This document shows, piece by piece, positions 15,804 to 24,040 of a DNA stretch of 40,439 nucleotides. Below the pieces are notes generated by a model. The model ran no database searches, was not told the origin of the DNA, and saw nothing but the letters and a program-made list of their open reading frames with translations. Position 1 is the first letter of the stretch; each line of letters starts with the position of its first letter. Position numbers and translations under genes: made by a program. The stretch comes from T1Sed10-7 sp047921175 (GTDB lineage: Bacteria; Actinomycetota; Nitriliruptoria; Nitriliruptorales; Nitriliruptoraceae), in NCBI GenBank assembly GCA_047921175.1, contig JBLRWQ010000023.1, positions 1-40,439 on the forward strand, written 5' to 3'.

Positions 15804-16325
15804 TCAGTGGTGCCGGCCCGGGCGGTGCACTGCGCTCAGCCGGCAGGTCGCCCAGCCGAGCTCCCGCCACGCCACCGGGACCACCAGCTCCGCCAGCGCC
15901 CCCGGCGGGAAGCCGCGGGACAGCGCCTCGCGGACCACCGGGGTGTCCTGGATCGCGAGCTCGTGGACCAGCGCGGCGACCCCGGGGTTGTGCCCGATCA
16001 GCAGCGCCGCCGGCACGTCGTCAGCCAGCTCCCGGCACCGAGCCAGCAGGTCGTCCCCGCCGGCCATGTAGAGGTCGTTGGACACCTCGATCGTGGCATC
16101 CTCGGGCAGCGCACCCCGCACGCCCTGGAGGGTCGCGGCGGCACGGACCGCCGCGGAGCAGTGCACGACCGCGATGGCGCCTCCGCGCTCCGCGAGACGC
16201 TGGCTGAGCTCCGGCAGGGTCTGCTCGCCGCGGGCGGACAGGGGCCGGTAGGCGTCGCTCAGCCCGCTGCCGTGGCTGACGGCGTCGGCGTGGCGGAGCA
16301 CGAACAGGCGCCGGTCAGCCGACAT
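15804..16325 (-). CDS. sixA: SixA-type phosphohistidine phosphatase
   Basis: A 173-residue histidine phosphatase with the catalytic LRHAD (H12) and second His in LLIGHNPGVAAL (H112); length fits SixA, which dephosphorylates phosphohistidine in proteins. The middle part, VHCSAAVRAAATLQGVRGAL, parallels VLCSSAARTRATLDGVRDAL in the fused SixA 1.1 kb away, so the two are paralogues. The ATG at 16325 lies 11 bases inside the amidohydrolase gene, so it is coupled to it. The last 15 residues are a basic tail. Confidence 0.87.
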   Translation of the reverse strand: MSADRRLFVLRHADAVSHGSGLSDAYRPLSARGEQTLPELSQRLAERGGAIAVVHCSAAVRAAATLQGVRGALPEDATIEVSNDLYMAGGDDLLARCRELADDVPAALLIGHNPGVAALVHELAIQDTPVVREALSRGFPPGALAELVVPVAWRELGWATCRLSAVHRPGRHH

Positions 16326-17556
16326 GATCGACCCGCCGTCCACCGACCCAGACCCCGGTGATGCTGCCGGGATCGGCCAGCACCTCGATCCGCTCGCTCG
16401 GGTCGCCGGCCACCGTGACCACGTCGGCGTCGAAGCCGGCCACGAGCTGGCCGGTGTGCGGTGCCCGCGGCCCGAGCGTCCCCGGCCCGTTGGCGGTCGC
16501 CGCCTCGATGGCCTCGAGCGGGGTCAGGCCCGCCTCGGTGAGCAGGACCAGCTCCCGACCGTGCCGGCCCCAGGAGACCGGGGCGCCCGGCACGGAGACG
16601 AGCACGTCGGTGCCCATCGCGATCCGGACCCCGGCCTCGTGCGCCAGCGCGACCGCGTCCCGGTGGCGGGCGTCGGTGGCGACCAGCTTCTGCCACATCG
16701 CGTCCGTCAGCGGACCCTGCCCGGCGGCGATGAGGTCCGTGACGATCAGGCGGGTCGGCACCAGCGTGACGTTCCGCTCGACCATGGCCGCGCAGACCTC
16801 CTCATCGAGGTAGGTGCCGTGCTCGATCGTGCCGACCCCGGCCTCGACGGCGGCCAGCATGCCGGGCTTGCCGTGGCAGTGGGCCATCACGGTCCGCTCC
16901 GCCAGCCCCGCGACCTCGACGATCGCGGCCAGCTCCGCGTCGGTGAACTGCTGGTGGATCGGGTGGTCCCGCTCCGACAGCACCCCGCCGGAGGCGCAGA
17001 CCTTGATCACGTCCGCGCCGATCCTGAGCTGCTCGCGGACCGCGGTGATCACCCCGTCCACCCCGTCGCAGACCCGCAGCGTCCCGTCGAGCCGGGCGAG
17101 GTCGTGCATCCAGTCCAGCGGTAGGTCGTGCAGGTCGCCGTGCCCGCCGGTCGTGGACAGGATCGCCCCCGCGCCGTAGCAGTGCGGGCCGGGGATCGAG
17201 CCCTCACGCACCACCCGACCGAGCAGGACGCCGAGCCCGCCGGCGTCGCGGATCGAGGTCACCCCGGCCGCCAGCGCCCGGCGCAGGTCGGCCGTGGCCC
17301 GGGCGGCCCGGACCGCGACCGGCACCTCATGCAGCGCCCCCAACGACATCGTCGTCAGCCCCATCAGGTGCGTGTGGCAGTCCCACAGCCCCGGCAGCAC
17401 CGTCTGGGCGTCCACCACCTCGGCGTCGGGGGTCGTGGGAGCGTCCGAGGCGGGGCCGGCGTAGGCGATCGTGCTGCCGTCCAGGACCACGACCGCATCG
17501 TCCACCACCGCGCCGCGGCCGGGGATGAGCCGCTCCGCCTGGATCCGGGTCGTCAT
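16315..17556 (-). CDS. Metal-dependent amidohydrolase (imidazolonepropionase-like / prolidase-like)
   Basis: A 413-residue protein with the metal-binding set of the amidohydrolase superfamily: HTH (H61, H63) in CHTHLMG, the bridging Lys in DVIKVCASGG (K185), AHCHG (H226), IEHG (H246) and GTD (D317). The N-terminal beta-sandwich (GRGAVVDDAVVVLDGSTI) and C-terminal GFDADVVTV are also typical. Related enzymes cleave Xaa-Pro dipeptides, imidazolone rings or organophosphates; the substrate is unknown. It is divergent from a TetR gene, with GAGGAGG upstream of the ATG, and is followed by SixA in an overlapping arrangement. Confidence 0.9.
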   Translation of the reverse strand: MTTRIQAERLIPGRGAVVDDAVVVLDGSTIAYAGPASDAPTTPDAEVVDAQTVLPGLWDCHTHLMGLTTMSLGALHEVPVAVRAARATADLRRALAAGVTSIRDAGGLGVLLGRVVREGSIPGPHCYGAGAILSTTGGHGDLHDLPLDWMHDLARLDGTLRVCDGVDGVITAVREQLRIGADVIKVCASGGVLSERDHPIHQQFTDAELAAIVEVAGLAERTVMAHCHGKPGMLAAVEAGVGTIEHGTYLDEEVCAAMVERNVTLVPTRLIVTDLIAAGQGPLTDAMWQKLVATDARHRDAVALAHEAGVRIAMGTDVLVSVPGAPVSWGRHGRELVLLTEAGLTPLEAIEAATANGPGTLGPRAPHTGQLVAGFDADVVTVAGDPSERIEVLADPGSITGVWVGGRRVDHVG

Positions 17557-17601
17557 GGTCGTGCCTCCTCGTCGAGGTGGCACGCTAGGGCGACGACCGC
17601 T

Positions 17602-17634
17602 GTGGAGTGCATCCACGGGGCCCTTGCCCCAAGG
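17602..17634. promoter_or_regulatory. Two palindromes between the amidohydrolase and TetR genes (candidate operators)
   Basis: GTGGA-GTGCA-TCCAC (17602-17616) and CCTTG-CCC-CAAGG (17622-17634) are perfect inverted repeats within the 102-bp divergent intergenic region. TetR regulators usually bind 13-18-bp palindromes beside their own gene, so both are candidates for its operator. Confidence 0.5.
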
Positions 17635-17658
17635 TCTGAACCGTGCTTCACTGCTTGT

Positions 17659-18342
17659 ATGGCCTACCGCCGCACCCCCGCCATCGACCGCCGCCTCGCG
17701 GACGACCGCGAACGGCTGCTGGCCGCCGCCTCGGCCCGGGTCGCCAGCGACGGGTGGGCGGCGCTCACCATCTCCGAGGTCGCCCGGGACGCAGGGATGG
17801 CCACCGGCCGCGTGTACACGCACGTCGCCGGCAAGGACGAACTGTGCACCGAGGTGTTCCGCCGGGCCGCGGACCGGGAGCTCGCGCGCGTCGCCGCAGC
17901 CGCCGGCGTGGGCGTGGATGACCACGGGGACCCCGTACCGACCTCGGATCGGCTCACCGCGGCGCTCCGCACCTTCGCCGCGCGGGCGCTGGCCGGCCGG
18001 CGGCTGGCCTACGCCCTGCTGGCGGAGCCCGCCGGGCAGGCGGTGGAGGCCGAGCGCCTGCGCTACCGGGCCGGCTACCACGAGCTGTTCGCGGCCGTGC
18101 TGCACGAGGGGCTCGCCCGCGACGACCTGGCCCCGTGCCGCGTCGACGTGGTCGCCGCCGCGCTGATCGGTGCGGCCGGTGAGGCCCTGGTCGGCCCGCT
18201 GGCCCCGGCCGCGACGACCGACGACGACACCGAGGTGGTGGAGGCGCTGCTGGCGTGCTGCCAGCGGATGCTGCCGATGACGGTGCCGGGATCCGCCGCA
18301 CCGGCCACCGCCACCTCGATGCCCGTACCGGCCGCGACGTGA
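17659..18342 (+). CDS. TetR-family transcriptional regulator
   Basis: A 227-residue protein. The N-terminal helix-turn-helix, LTISEVARDAGMATGRVYTH (about 40-59), followed by AGKDELCTEVF, is the standard TetR DNA-binding unit. The C-terminal ligand domain is Ala-rich and helical, ending in a low-complexity tail. The start ATG lies right after a TTGTA tract. It is probably cotranscribed with the acyl-CoA dehydrogenase 18 bases downstream and may control that gene and the divergent amidohydrolase through the palindromes at 17602-17634. Confidence 0.92.
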   Translation: MAYRRTPAIDRRLADDRERLLAAASARVASDGWAALTISEVARDAGMATGRVYTHVAGKDELCTEVFRRAADRELARVAAAAGVGVDDHGDPVPTSDRLTAALRTFAARALAGRRLAYALLAEPAGQAVEAERLRYRAGYHELFAAVLHEGLARDDLAPCRVDVVAAALIGAAGEALVGPLAPAATTDDDTEVVEALLACCQRMLPMTVPGSAAPATATSMPVPAAT

Positions 18343-18359
18343 CCCCTTAGGAGGACCCC

Positions 18360-20006
18360 ATGCCCGCCACCCACACCGTGTTGAACCAACCCCCGGCCAT
18401 CGGCGCCCACGACGCCTACGCCGAGGACGTCGCCCTGCGCGAGGCCGTCCACCGTGAGGGGGCCGGCTGGTCCGAGGACGGCCTCGGTGAGGTCGGCCGC
18501 CTGGTCGGGGACCCGGCCTGGGTCGAGCGCGGTCGGCTCGCCAACGAGCACCGCCCCGTGCTCCAGACCCACGACCGCTACGGCCACCGCATCGACCGGG
18601 TCGTCTACCACCCCGCCTACCACGAACTCATGGCCGCCGGCGTCCGGGTCGGCCTGCACGGCGCCCCCTGGGCCGCGCCGCAGCCCGGTGCGCACGTGGC
18701 CCGCGCCGCCCGCTACGTGCTGTGGCCCCGCATCGACTCCGGCACGCTCTGCCCGCTGACGATGACCTACGCGGTCGTCCCGAGCCTGCGCCACCAGCCG
18801 GACATCGCCGGGCTGTGGGAGGACAAGGCGCTCAGCAGCACCTACGACGCCACCGAAGGACCCGTCGCCGCCAAGCAGGGCGCGCTGTTCGGGATGGCCA
18901 TGACGGAGAAGCAGGGCGGCAGCGACGTGCGGGCGAACACCTCGGTCGCGGTCCCGATCGACGCGGGCGGCCCGGGTCAGGCGTACCGGATCACCGGGCA
19001 CAAGTGGTTCTGCTCGGCGCCGATGAACGACGCGTTCCTGGTGCTCGCCAAGGTGGACGACGCCCCGACGCCGTCCTGCTTCCTGGTGCCGAGGTGGCTG
19101 CCCGACGGGGCGCGCAACACCTTCCTGCTCCAGCGGCTCAAGGACAAGGTCGGCGACCGGTCCAACGCCTCCAGCGAGATCGAGTTCGAGGACACCGTCG
19201 GGTGGATGATCGGCGAGCCGCACCGCGGCGTGCGGGTCATCATGGAGATGGTCGCCCACACCCGGCTCGACTGTGTCAGCGGCGCGACCGGGTGGCTGCG
19301 TGCCGGGCTGGTCGAGGCGACCTGGCACGGCGTCCACCGCGAAGCCTTCGGCCGGCGTCTCGTGGAGCAGCCGCTGATGCGCAACGTCCTCGCCGACCTC
19401 GCCATCGAGTCCGAGGCCGCGACCGCGCTGGCGCTGCGGCTCGCGCGCGCCTTCGACCAGGCCGAGCTCGACACCCACGAGGCCGCGATCCAGCGCATCG
19501 GCACCCCCGTCGCCAAGTACTGGACCTGCAAGCGGGCCCCGATGTACGTGGCGGAGGCGATGGAGTGCCTCGGTGGTGGCGGCTACGTCGAGGAGTCCGG
19601 CATGCCCCTGCTGTACCGCCAGGCGCCGGTCAACGGCATCTGGGAGGGCTCCGGCAACGTCCAGTGCCTGGACGCGCTGCGGGCGATGCACCGTTCCCCG
19701 GAGAGCATCGAGGCCTACCTCGCCGAGGTCGCCCCGGCCGGGGAGGCCGACATCCGCCTCGGCCGGGCGGTCGAGCAGTTGCGCACCCAGTTGGCGACCG
19801 TGGACGAGCGTTCCGCCCGGCGCGTCGTGGAGCGGATGGCGCTGGTGTGGCAGGCGGCGCTGCTGGTGCGCGACGGTGAGGAGGCGGTGGCGGACGCGTT
19901 CGTCGCGAGCCGCATCGCGGGCGACGGCGGGCTTGCCTTCGGGACCCTGCCGGACGGGCTGGACGAGGGCGCGATCATCGCCCGCATCGCCCCCTGGGCG
20001 GCCTGA
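18360..20006 (+). CDS. AidB-like acyl-CoA dehydrogenase
   Basis: A 548-residue flavoprotein, close to the length of AidB and longer than usual acyl-CoA dehydrogenases (about 380). The family motifs MAMTEKQGGSDVRANT (FAD/substrate loop) and ITGHKWFCSAPMNDAFLVLA are clear, as is the C-terminal MECLGGGGYVEESGMP. AidB is linked to alkylation-damage response and binds DNA near its own genes; AidB-like proteins also degrade branched acyl groups. TTAGGAGGACCCC precedes the ATG. Coupling to a TetR regulator suggests inducible fatty-acyl catabolism. Function beyond family level is unresolved. Confidence 0.88.
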   Translation: MPATHTVLNQPPAIGAHDAYAEDVALREAVHREGAGWSEDGLGEVGRLVGDPAWVERGRLANEHRPVLQTHDRYGHRIDRVVYHPAYHELMAAGVRVGLHGAPWAAPQPGAHVARAARYVLWPRIDSGTLCPLTMTYAVVPSLRHQPDIAGLWEDKALSSTYDATEGPVAAKQGALFGMAMTEKQGGSDVRANTSVAVPIDAGGPGQAYRITGHKWFCSAPMNDAFLVLAKVDDAPTPSCFLVPRWLPDGARNTFLLQRLKDKVGDRSNASSEIEFEDTVGWMIGEPHRGVRVIMEMVAHTRLDCVSGATGWLRAGLVEATWHGVHREAFGRRLVEQPLMRNVLADLAIESEAATALALRLARAFDQAELDTHEAAIQRIGTPVAKYWTCKRAPMYVAEAMECLGGGGYVEESGMPLLYRQAPVNGIWEGSGNVQCLDALRAMHRSPESIEAYLAEVAPAGEADIRLGRAVEQLRTQLATVDERSARRVVERMALVWQAALLVRDGEEAVADAFVASRIAGDGGLAFGTLPDGLDEGAIIARIAPWAA

Positions 20007-20021
20007 CCCCACGGAGCCGGT

Positions 20022-20762
20022 TCAGTTCCAGACGCTGCCGCGGAGCTCGTGCCAGAGCTCCCGGTAGGCGGCCGCGGCCCGGGACCGGGGTGCGAACAGG
20101 CGCACGGGCGCGCGCTCCGGTCCCATCCGCTCGACCGCGCTCGCCGACGGGATGATGGTGCGCAGCACGTCGTCTCGGGCGAGGAGCTCCTCGGTGGTGT
20201 CACGCTGGAGCCGCTTGCGTCGGTCGAGCATGGAGACGTGAGCCAGCAACCTCGGCGCCCGACCGCGCTGCGCCACGACCTCCTCGAGCTGCGCCAGCGT
20301 CAGCATCGCCAGCGTCGTCGGCACCACCGGGGTGAGCAGCAGGTCGCTGGCCCGGATCGCGCTCTCGACCGCGAGTGACGCCCCCGGCGGGCAGTCGAGC
20401 ACCGCCAGGTCGTAGTCGTCGGCCAGCGCGGCGAGCAGGGTGCCGAGCCGCCGGCGCGGCCGGTCGACAGCGTCGAGGTGGCGGTCCAGGAACCTGAGCG
20501 ACAGGTCCGCCGGCACCACGTGGAGCCCGGGAACGACGGTGGCCCGCACGTGCGGTGCGAGCTCCCCGGCGGGACCGGCCAGCCGCTTGGCCCCACCCGG
20601 CAAGCGGTGCTCGGCCCGCAGCAGGTAGGTCGCGGACCCTTGGGGATCGAGGTCCCACACCAGGACCCTCGCCCCATCGCGGGTCGCTTCCGTCGCCAGG
20701 TTCACCACGGTGGCGGTCTTGCCGACGCCGCCCTTGACGCTGACCGTGGCGACGACCTGCAT
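20022..20762 (-). CDS. ParA/MinD-type ATPase coupled to the CHAD gene
   Basis: A 246-residue protein with the deviant Walker A KGGVGKT (10-16) and its signature lysine, switch region VWDLDPQGSAT and Walker B LAVLDCPPG. It is a ParA/Soj-family ATPase without the N-terminal HTH of plasmid type Ia ParAs. Its ATG shares its A with the TGA of the CHAD gene (TGATG), so expression is coupled. There is no parB alongside, so a chromosomal partitioning role is unlikely. ParA-type ATPases also position cargos such as carboxysomes and storage granules, and the partner suggests a polyphosphate body. That is inferred. Confidence 0.85.
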   Translation of the reverse strand: MQVVATVSVKGGVGKTATVVNLATEATRDGARVLVWDLDPQGSATYLLRAEHRLPGGAKRLAGPAGELAPHVRATVVPGLHVVPADLSLRFLDRHLDAVDRPRRRLGTLLAALADDYDLAVLDCPPGASLAVESAIRASDLLLTPVVPTTLAMLTLAQLEEVVAQRGRAPRLLAHVSMLDRRKRLQRDTTEELLARDDVLRTIIPSASAVERMGPERAPVRLFAPRSRAAAAYRELWHELRGSVWN

Positions 20763-22378
20763 CACCGGGCCATCCGGTCCGTGAGCTCGGTCAGTCGCGT
20801 TCGGGCCTTGCGACGGTCGTAGTCGGCGAAGACGTCGGCGAAGCGGGCCCGCTCCGCGGCCTGGCGCTCCCCGAGGATCCGGACCAGCCGGTCGCCGGCT
20901 GCCCGGGTCTCGGGGTCCAGGCCAGGACCGTCACCGCCGTCAGGACCCTCATCGAGCTCCTCGAGGGCACGGCGGAGGCGTGTGGCCTGGACCTCCGCGT
21001 CCTGATGGGCGCCGAGGTTGTCCTGCAGGGCCTTGAGCTGCCCGATGACCCGCTTGGCCTGCTTGTGCCCGCCGAGGTCTCCGAAGCCCTCCAGCAGGTA
21101 GCGCAGCCGCTTGCCGTCCTTGCGGAGCTCGTGGAGCTGCTCGGCGGGGGTGTCGGCGTCGATCCGCCGGCCGTCCGCCAGCAGGCGGTTGTGGGCGTCG
21201 AGGATGCGCTCGGCCGTGACGGCCCCGAGGCGCCGCACCGCGTCCCGGCCGCCGACCACCTCGATGTCGGGCAGGTCCAGCCAGGCCCGCCACCCCTCCC
21301 GCAGCTCCCGGGCGGTCCGGGAGCGGAGCGCACGCGCGACCTCGCCGTGGGCGATGGCCCGCTGGCCGGCGAGATGCGCGAGCACCGGCTCCAGCGCCTG
21401 GGCGTTCGAGCGGCGCAGCGGCGCGACGAGCTGGTCCCACCCGGCCACGTACACGTCCAGGTCGCGGGCGGGCGAGGTGACCGTGCCGAGCCACCGGAAG
21501 GCCTCGGCCTGGGCTTTGCGGACGTCCTTCGGCAGGACACGACGGCTCTGCCCCAGCAGCGACCGGGTCTGGCGGACGGCGATCCGGAAGGCGTGGAGCG
21601 CCTCGTCGTCGACGTGGTCCGCGGCCGGGCCCCAGGTGCGTTCCAGCTCGTCCGCGAAGCTGCGGAGCACGGTGCGGATGCCGTCGATGGCGTCGTCGCG
21701 CCGCCGCAGGGGTGGCAGCACCACGCCCCGCCACCCGTCACGGTGCACGCCGGCCCGCACCGCGACCAGTTCGAGCACGTCCCCCTCGTTCGCGGTCGCC
21801 CGTCGGCCCGCCGGTCCGAGGGCCTTCCCGAGGGCCCGCCGGAGCTCGGCGGCGACCGTCTCGCGACCGGGCAACGACGCCACCTCGACCGCGAGCAGGG
21901 GAAGCCCCCGGGCAGGCGGGACCGGGTCGGTCGGTCGCGCCAGCAGCGAGACGGCCTCGTCCACGTGCACCGTGACGGTCGGGGCACCGTGCTCATCGAC
22001 CGCGATCCCGCTGCTGCGCTGGGTGACGCAGCGCACCTGCGGCACGACGGCCCGGTCACCGGCCACCTGCTGCAGACGGCTGCGCAGCGGGCCGGGCGGC
22101 AGCCGGTCGATCGGCAGCGGCCGCGAGGGGTCGAGCAGGCCGGACAAGGGCAGGTGCGCAGGAGCACCCGTCCGTGCGACGACCACCAGCTCCTGGGTCC
22201 GGCCGTCGGTGGTACGCAGCTCGGCCCGGAGCCCGGCTTCGAACAACCGGCCGTCGAGGGTGTCGAACCGCGTGCGATCCAGGGGCACAGCAGGCTGCAG
22301 TTCCACCTTGGCGCCGGCCAGCACCGAGGCCACCGTCGGCCGGGCGTCCCCGCCGGCCTCGAACACTACGCTCGCCAT
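20762..22378 (-). CDS. CYTH-like/CHAD domain protein (polyphosphate-binding type)
   Basis: A 538-residue protein. Residues about 20-200 look like a degenerate CYTH domain, with RFDTLDGRLFEAGLRAEL matching the family's strand-turn. Residues 225-520 are a CHAD domain: LHAFRIAVRQTRSLL (261-275), ARDLDVYVAGWD (304-315), LHELRKDGKRLRYLLE (415-430) and LQDNLGAHQDAEV (451-463), all with the conserved His and basic residues. CHAD proteins bind polyphosphate and localise to polyphosphate granules in known cases. The gene is divergent from a second CYTH gene 34 bases away and coupled to a ParA-type ATPase downstream. Confidence 0.88.
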   Translation of the reverse strand: MASVVFEAGGDARPTVASVLAGAKVELQPAVPLDRTRFDTLDGRLFEAGLRAELRTTDGRTQELVVVARTGAPAHLPLSGLLDPSRPLPIDRLPPGPLRSRLQQVAGDRAVVPQVRCVTQRSSGIAVDEHGAPTVTVHVDEAVSLLARPTDPVPPARGLPLLAVEVASLPGRETVAAELRRALGKALGPAGRRATANEGDVLELVAVRAGVHRDGWRGVVLPPLRRRDDAIDGIRTVLRSFADELERTWGPAADHVDDEALHAFRIAVRQTRSLLGQSRRVLPKDVRKAQAEAFRWLGTVTSPARDLDVYVAGWDQLVAPLRRSNAQALEPVLAHLAGQRAIAHGEVARALRSRTARELREGWRAWLDLPDIEVVGGRDAVRRLGAVTAERILDAHNRLLADGRRIDADTPAEQLHELRKDGKRLRYLLEGFGDLGGHKQAKRVIGQLKALQDNLGAHQDAEVQATRLRRALEELDEGPDGGDGPGLDPETRAAGDRLVRILGERQAAERARFADVFADYDRRKARTRLTELTDRMAR

Positions 22379-22412
22379 CAGCCGCTGCTTCCGCGTCGGG
22401 TGAGGGACGACC

Positions 22413-22910
22413 GTGTCGGTGGAGATCGAACGGGCCTTCGTGGCCGATGCGACCCCCGACCCGGACCTGCTCGGCCCCGGTCGTCGCCTACGGCAAGGCT
22501 ACGTGGCCGGCGAAGCAGACGTGGAGGTCCGCGTCCGGATCGCGGACGATCGTGCCGACCTGACCGTCAAGGGCGGCGGCGGGCTGGCACGCACCGAGGT
22601 GGAGCTGCCCCTGTCGTGGGTCGACGCGGAGGCGCTGTGGCCGCTGACCGAGGGCCGCCGGATCGTCAAGACGCGCCACCGGGTCGACCTGGGCGACGGG
22701 CATGGGCTGGTGGCCGAGGTGGATCTCTTCGCCGAGGCCTTGGCGGGGCTCGTGCGCATCGAGGTGGAGTTCCCGTCGGAGGCTGCAGCCCACGCCTTCG
22801 AGCCACCGGCCTGGTTCGGGCGCGAGGTCACCGGTGAGCGGGCCTGGTCCAACGCGCAGCTCGCGCGTCGCGGCCGCCCCGATCGGCCGGCAGGTGGCGC
22901 TGGGGCCTGA
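22413..22910 (+). CDS. CYTH domain protein (adenylate cyclase / triphosphatase fold)
   Basis: A 165-residue protein with the CYTH start motif VEIERAF and a pattern of alternating charged residues along strands (EVRVRIADDRADLTVKGGG and EVELPLSW), then RHRVDL and EVDLFAEALAGLVRIEVEF. CYTH enzymes hydrolyse triphosphates or polyphosphate. It starts at GTG 22413 behind a GGGTGAGGGAC. A TACGCT -10-like box lies at 22367-22372, inside the start of the divergent CHAD gene. Confidence 0.85.
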   Translation: MSVEIERAFVADATPDPDLLGPGRRLRQGYVAGEADVEVRVRIADDRADLTVKGGGGLARTEVELPLSWVDAEALWPLTEGRRIVKTRHRVDLGDGHGLVAEVDLFAEALAGLVRIEVEFPSEAAAHAFEPPAWFGREVTGERAWSNAQLARRGRPDRPAGGAGA

Positions 22911-22975
22911 GCGGCGCCGTACCCTGGGCCCCGGACGGGCTGATCGTCGGCCCAGCAGCGTCTCGGGAGGCGTCG

Positions 22976-23365
22976 GTGAGCACGGACCAGACCTCGCCGA
23001 GCTCGGCACCGTCGCGCTCGGCAGCGGACCGGATCGCGCGGCAGGTGCTGCGGATCGGCGAGGCCGACCACCAGGCGCTGCTGTCGCTCAAGGGCTCCAT
23101 CTGGCTGTCGGGCATCCGCTGCATCATCACCTACGCGGTGCTTCCGGCGCTGGCCCCGGTGGTCGGCTGGATCGGGGTGCTGGCGCGGCCCCTGTCGGTG
23201 CTGCTCGTGCTGGCCGCGATGGTGCTCTCGGTGCACAGCCTGCGTCGGGTCTGGCTTGCGGACTGGTCGGGGCGGTGGTCCTACACCGCCTTCATCAGCG
23301 TGGTGCTGGTGCTGCTGACCGTCATCCTGGTCGTCGATGTGCGGGCGCTGCTCGCCGGCGGCTGA
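22976..23365 (+). CDS. Membrane protein with about three transmembrane helices
   Basis: A 129-residue protein with a Ser-rich polar N-terminus (about 35 residues), then hydrophobic helices near residues 48-70, 72-88 and 100-122. GGGAGG precedes the GTG start. The central ADHQALLSLKG and the pair HSLRRVWLADWSG look conserved but I recognise no family. It is 65 bases after the CYTH gene on the same strand and may share its transcript. Confidence 0.6.
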   Translation: MSTDQTSPSSAPSRSAADRIARQVLRIGEADHQALLSLKGSIWLSGIRCIITYAVLPALAPVVGWIGVLARPLSVLLVLAAMVLSVHSLRRVWLADWSGRWSYTAFISVVLVLLTVILVVDVRALLAGG

Positions 23366-23391
23366 GCCGGATCCCGCGGATGCGCTGCGTG

Positions 23392-23408
23392 CACGGACAC
23401 CGTCCGTG
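23392..23408 (+). terminator. Hairpin after the membrane protein gene
   Basis: CACGGAC-ACC-GTCCGTG is a perfect 7-bp stem with a 3-base loop, 27 bases after the stop. It has no T run, which is common for actinobacterial terminators, so the call is tentative. Confidence 0.4.
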
Positions 23409-23413
23409 TGCCG

Positions 23414-23441
23414 TTGGCGAGGGGGGTGCCACCGGTACCGT
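23414..23441 (+). promoter_or_regulatory. Possible promoter of the ParB-like gene
   Basis: TTGGCG (23414-23419) and TACCGT (23436-23441) are 16 bases apart. A perfect 8-bp stem follows at 23449-23470 (GCCGGGCG...CGCCCGGC), which would form in the leader if this promoter is used. The downstream start is ATG 23574. Confidence 0.35.
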
Positions 23442-23573
23442 TCGTCTCGCCGGGCGGCCGATCGCCCGGCTCCCCCGCATCCTCCGACCGCCCCGATCGC
23501 GCGTCCCGAACCGTGTTCCGACGGCTCCACGCCTGGCCCTGCTCCCACCCACCTCCCGCCTGAGGTCGTCGTC

Positions 23574-23975
23574 ATGTTCGTGCTCCCCGATCCGCTCCCG
23601 AGCTCCCTCTCCCAGTACGCGCCCGGCCGGATCGTCGAGATCCCGGACGACCAGTGGCCGATCATCGAGGTCCGTGATCGCGTCGGCGTGGTCAGCACGA
23701 TCCCGCGCTACGCCCTCGAGGTCCGCACCGTCAGCCTGGAGCTCGACCCCGAGCGCGTCCGCTGGCTGGCTGCGGCGACCTCTCCGCGCCCGTTGTCCGA
23801 CCGTCACGTCCACATGGTCACCCACCGCGGGCGGCTGCACGTCGTCGATGGGCACCACGCCCTCGCCGCGCACCTCGCCGCAGGCACCGAGCGCATCCCG
23901 GTCCGGCTGGTCACCCCGGCCACGGTCCGCGACCCCGCGGTCGCTGATGCGGCCGGCAACGCCGGGGCGGCCTGA
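23574..23975 (+). CDS. Small ParB/Sulfiredoxin-like protein
   Basis: A 133-residue protein starting at ATG 23574. The segment HVVDGHHALAAHLAAGTERI followed by PVRLV is the ParB-like nuclease core (DGHHR-type motif). The N-terminal SQYAPGRIVEIPDDQWPIIE may form the strand preceding it. There is no HTH, so it is a truncated or stand-alone ParB-like domain and not a centromere-binding partner. It lies about 2.8 kb from the ParA-type gene. Confidence 0.6.
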   Translation: MFVLPDPLPSSLSQYAPGRIVEIPDDQWPIIEVRDRVGVVSTIPRYALEVRTVSLELDPERVRWLAAATSPRPLSDRHVHMVTHRGRLHVVDGHHALAAHLAAGTERIPVRLVTPATVRDPAVADAAGNAGAA

Positions 23976-24040
23976 TCCTGCCGTCGCGGCACGGGTCAGG
24001 TCCGGACCGATGGCGATCGGCGATCGCGACGGGCCTCGCC

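Noticed and set aside
18075..20012. A 645-codon minus frame opposite the acyl-CoA dehydrogenase
   Set aside because: Low-complexity composition, no motif, and the opposite strand carries the AidB-like gene.
20022..20762. Chromosomal parAB partition locus
   Set aside because: No full-length ParB with HTH and no parS-like inverted repeat was seen nearby; the partner is a CHAD protein.
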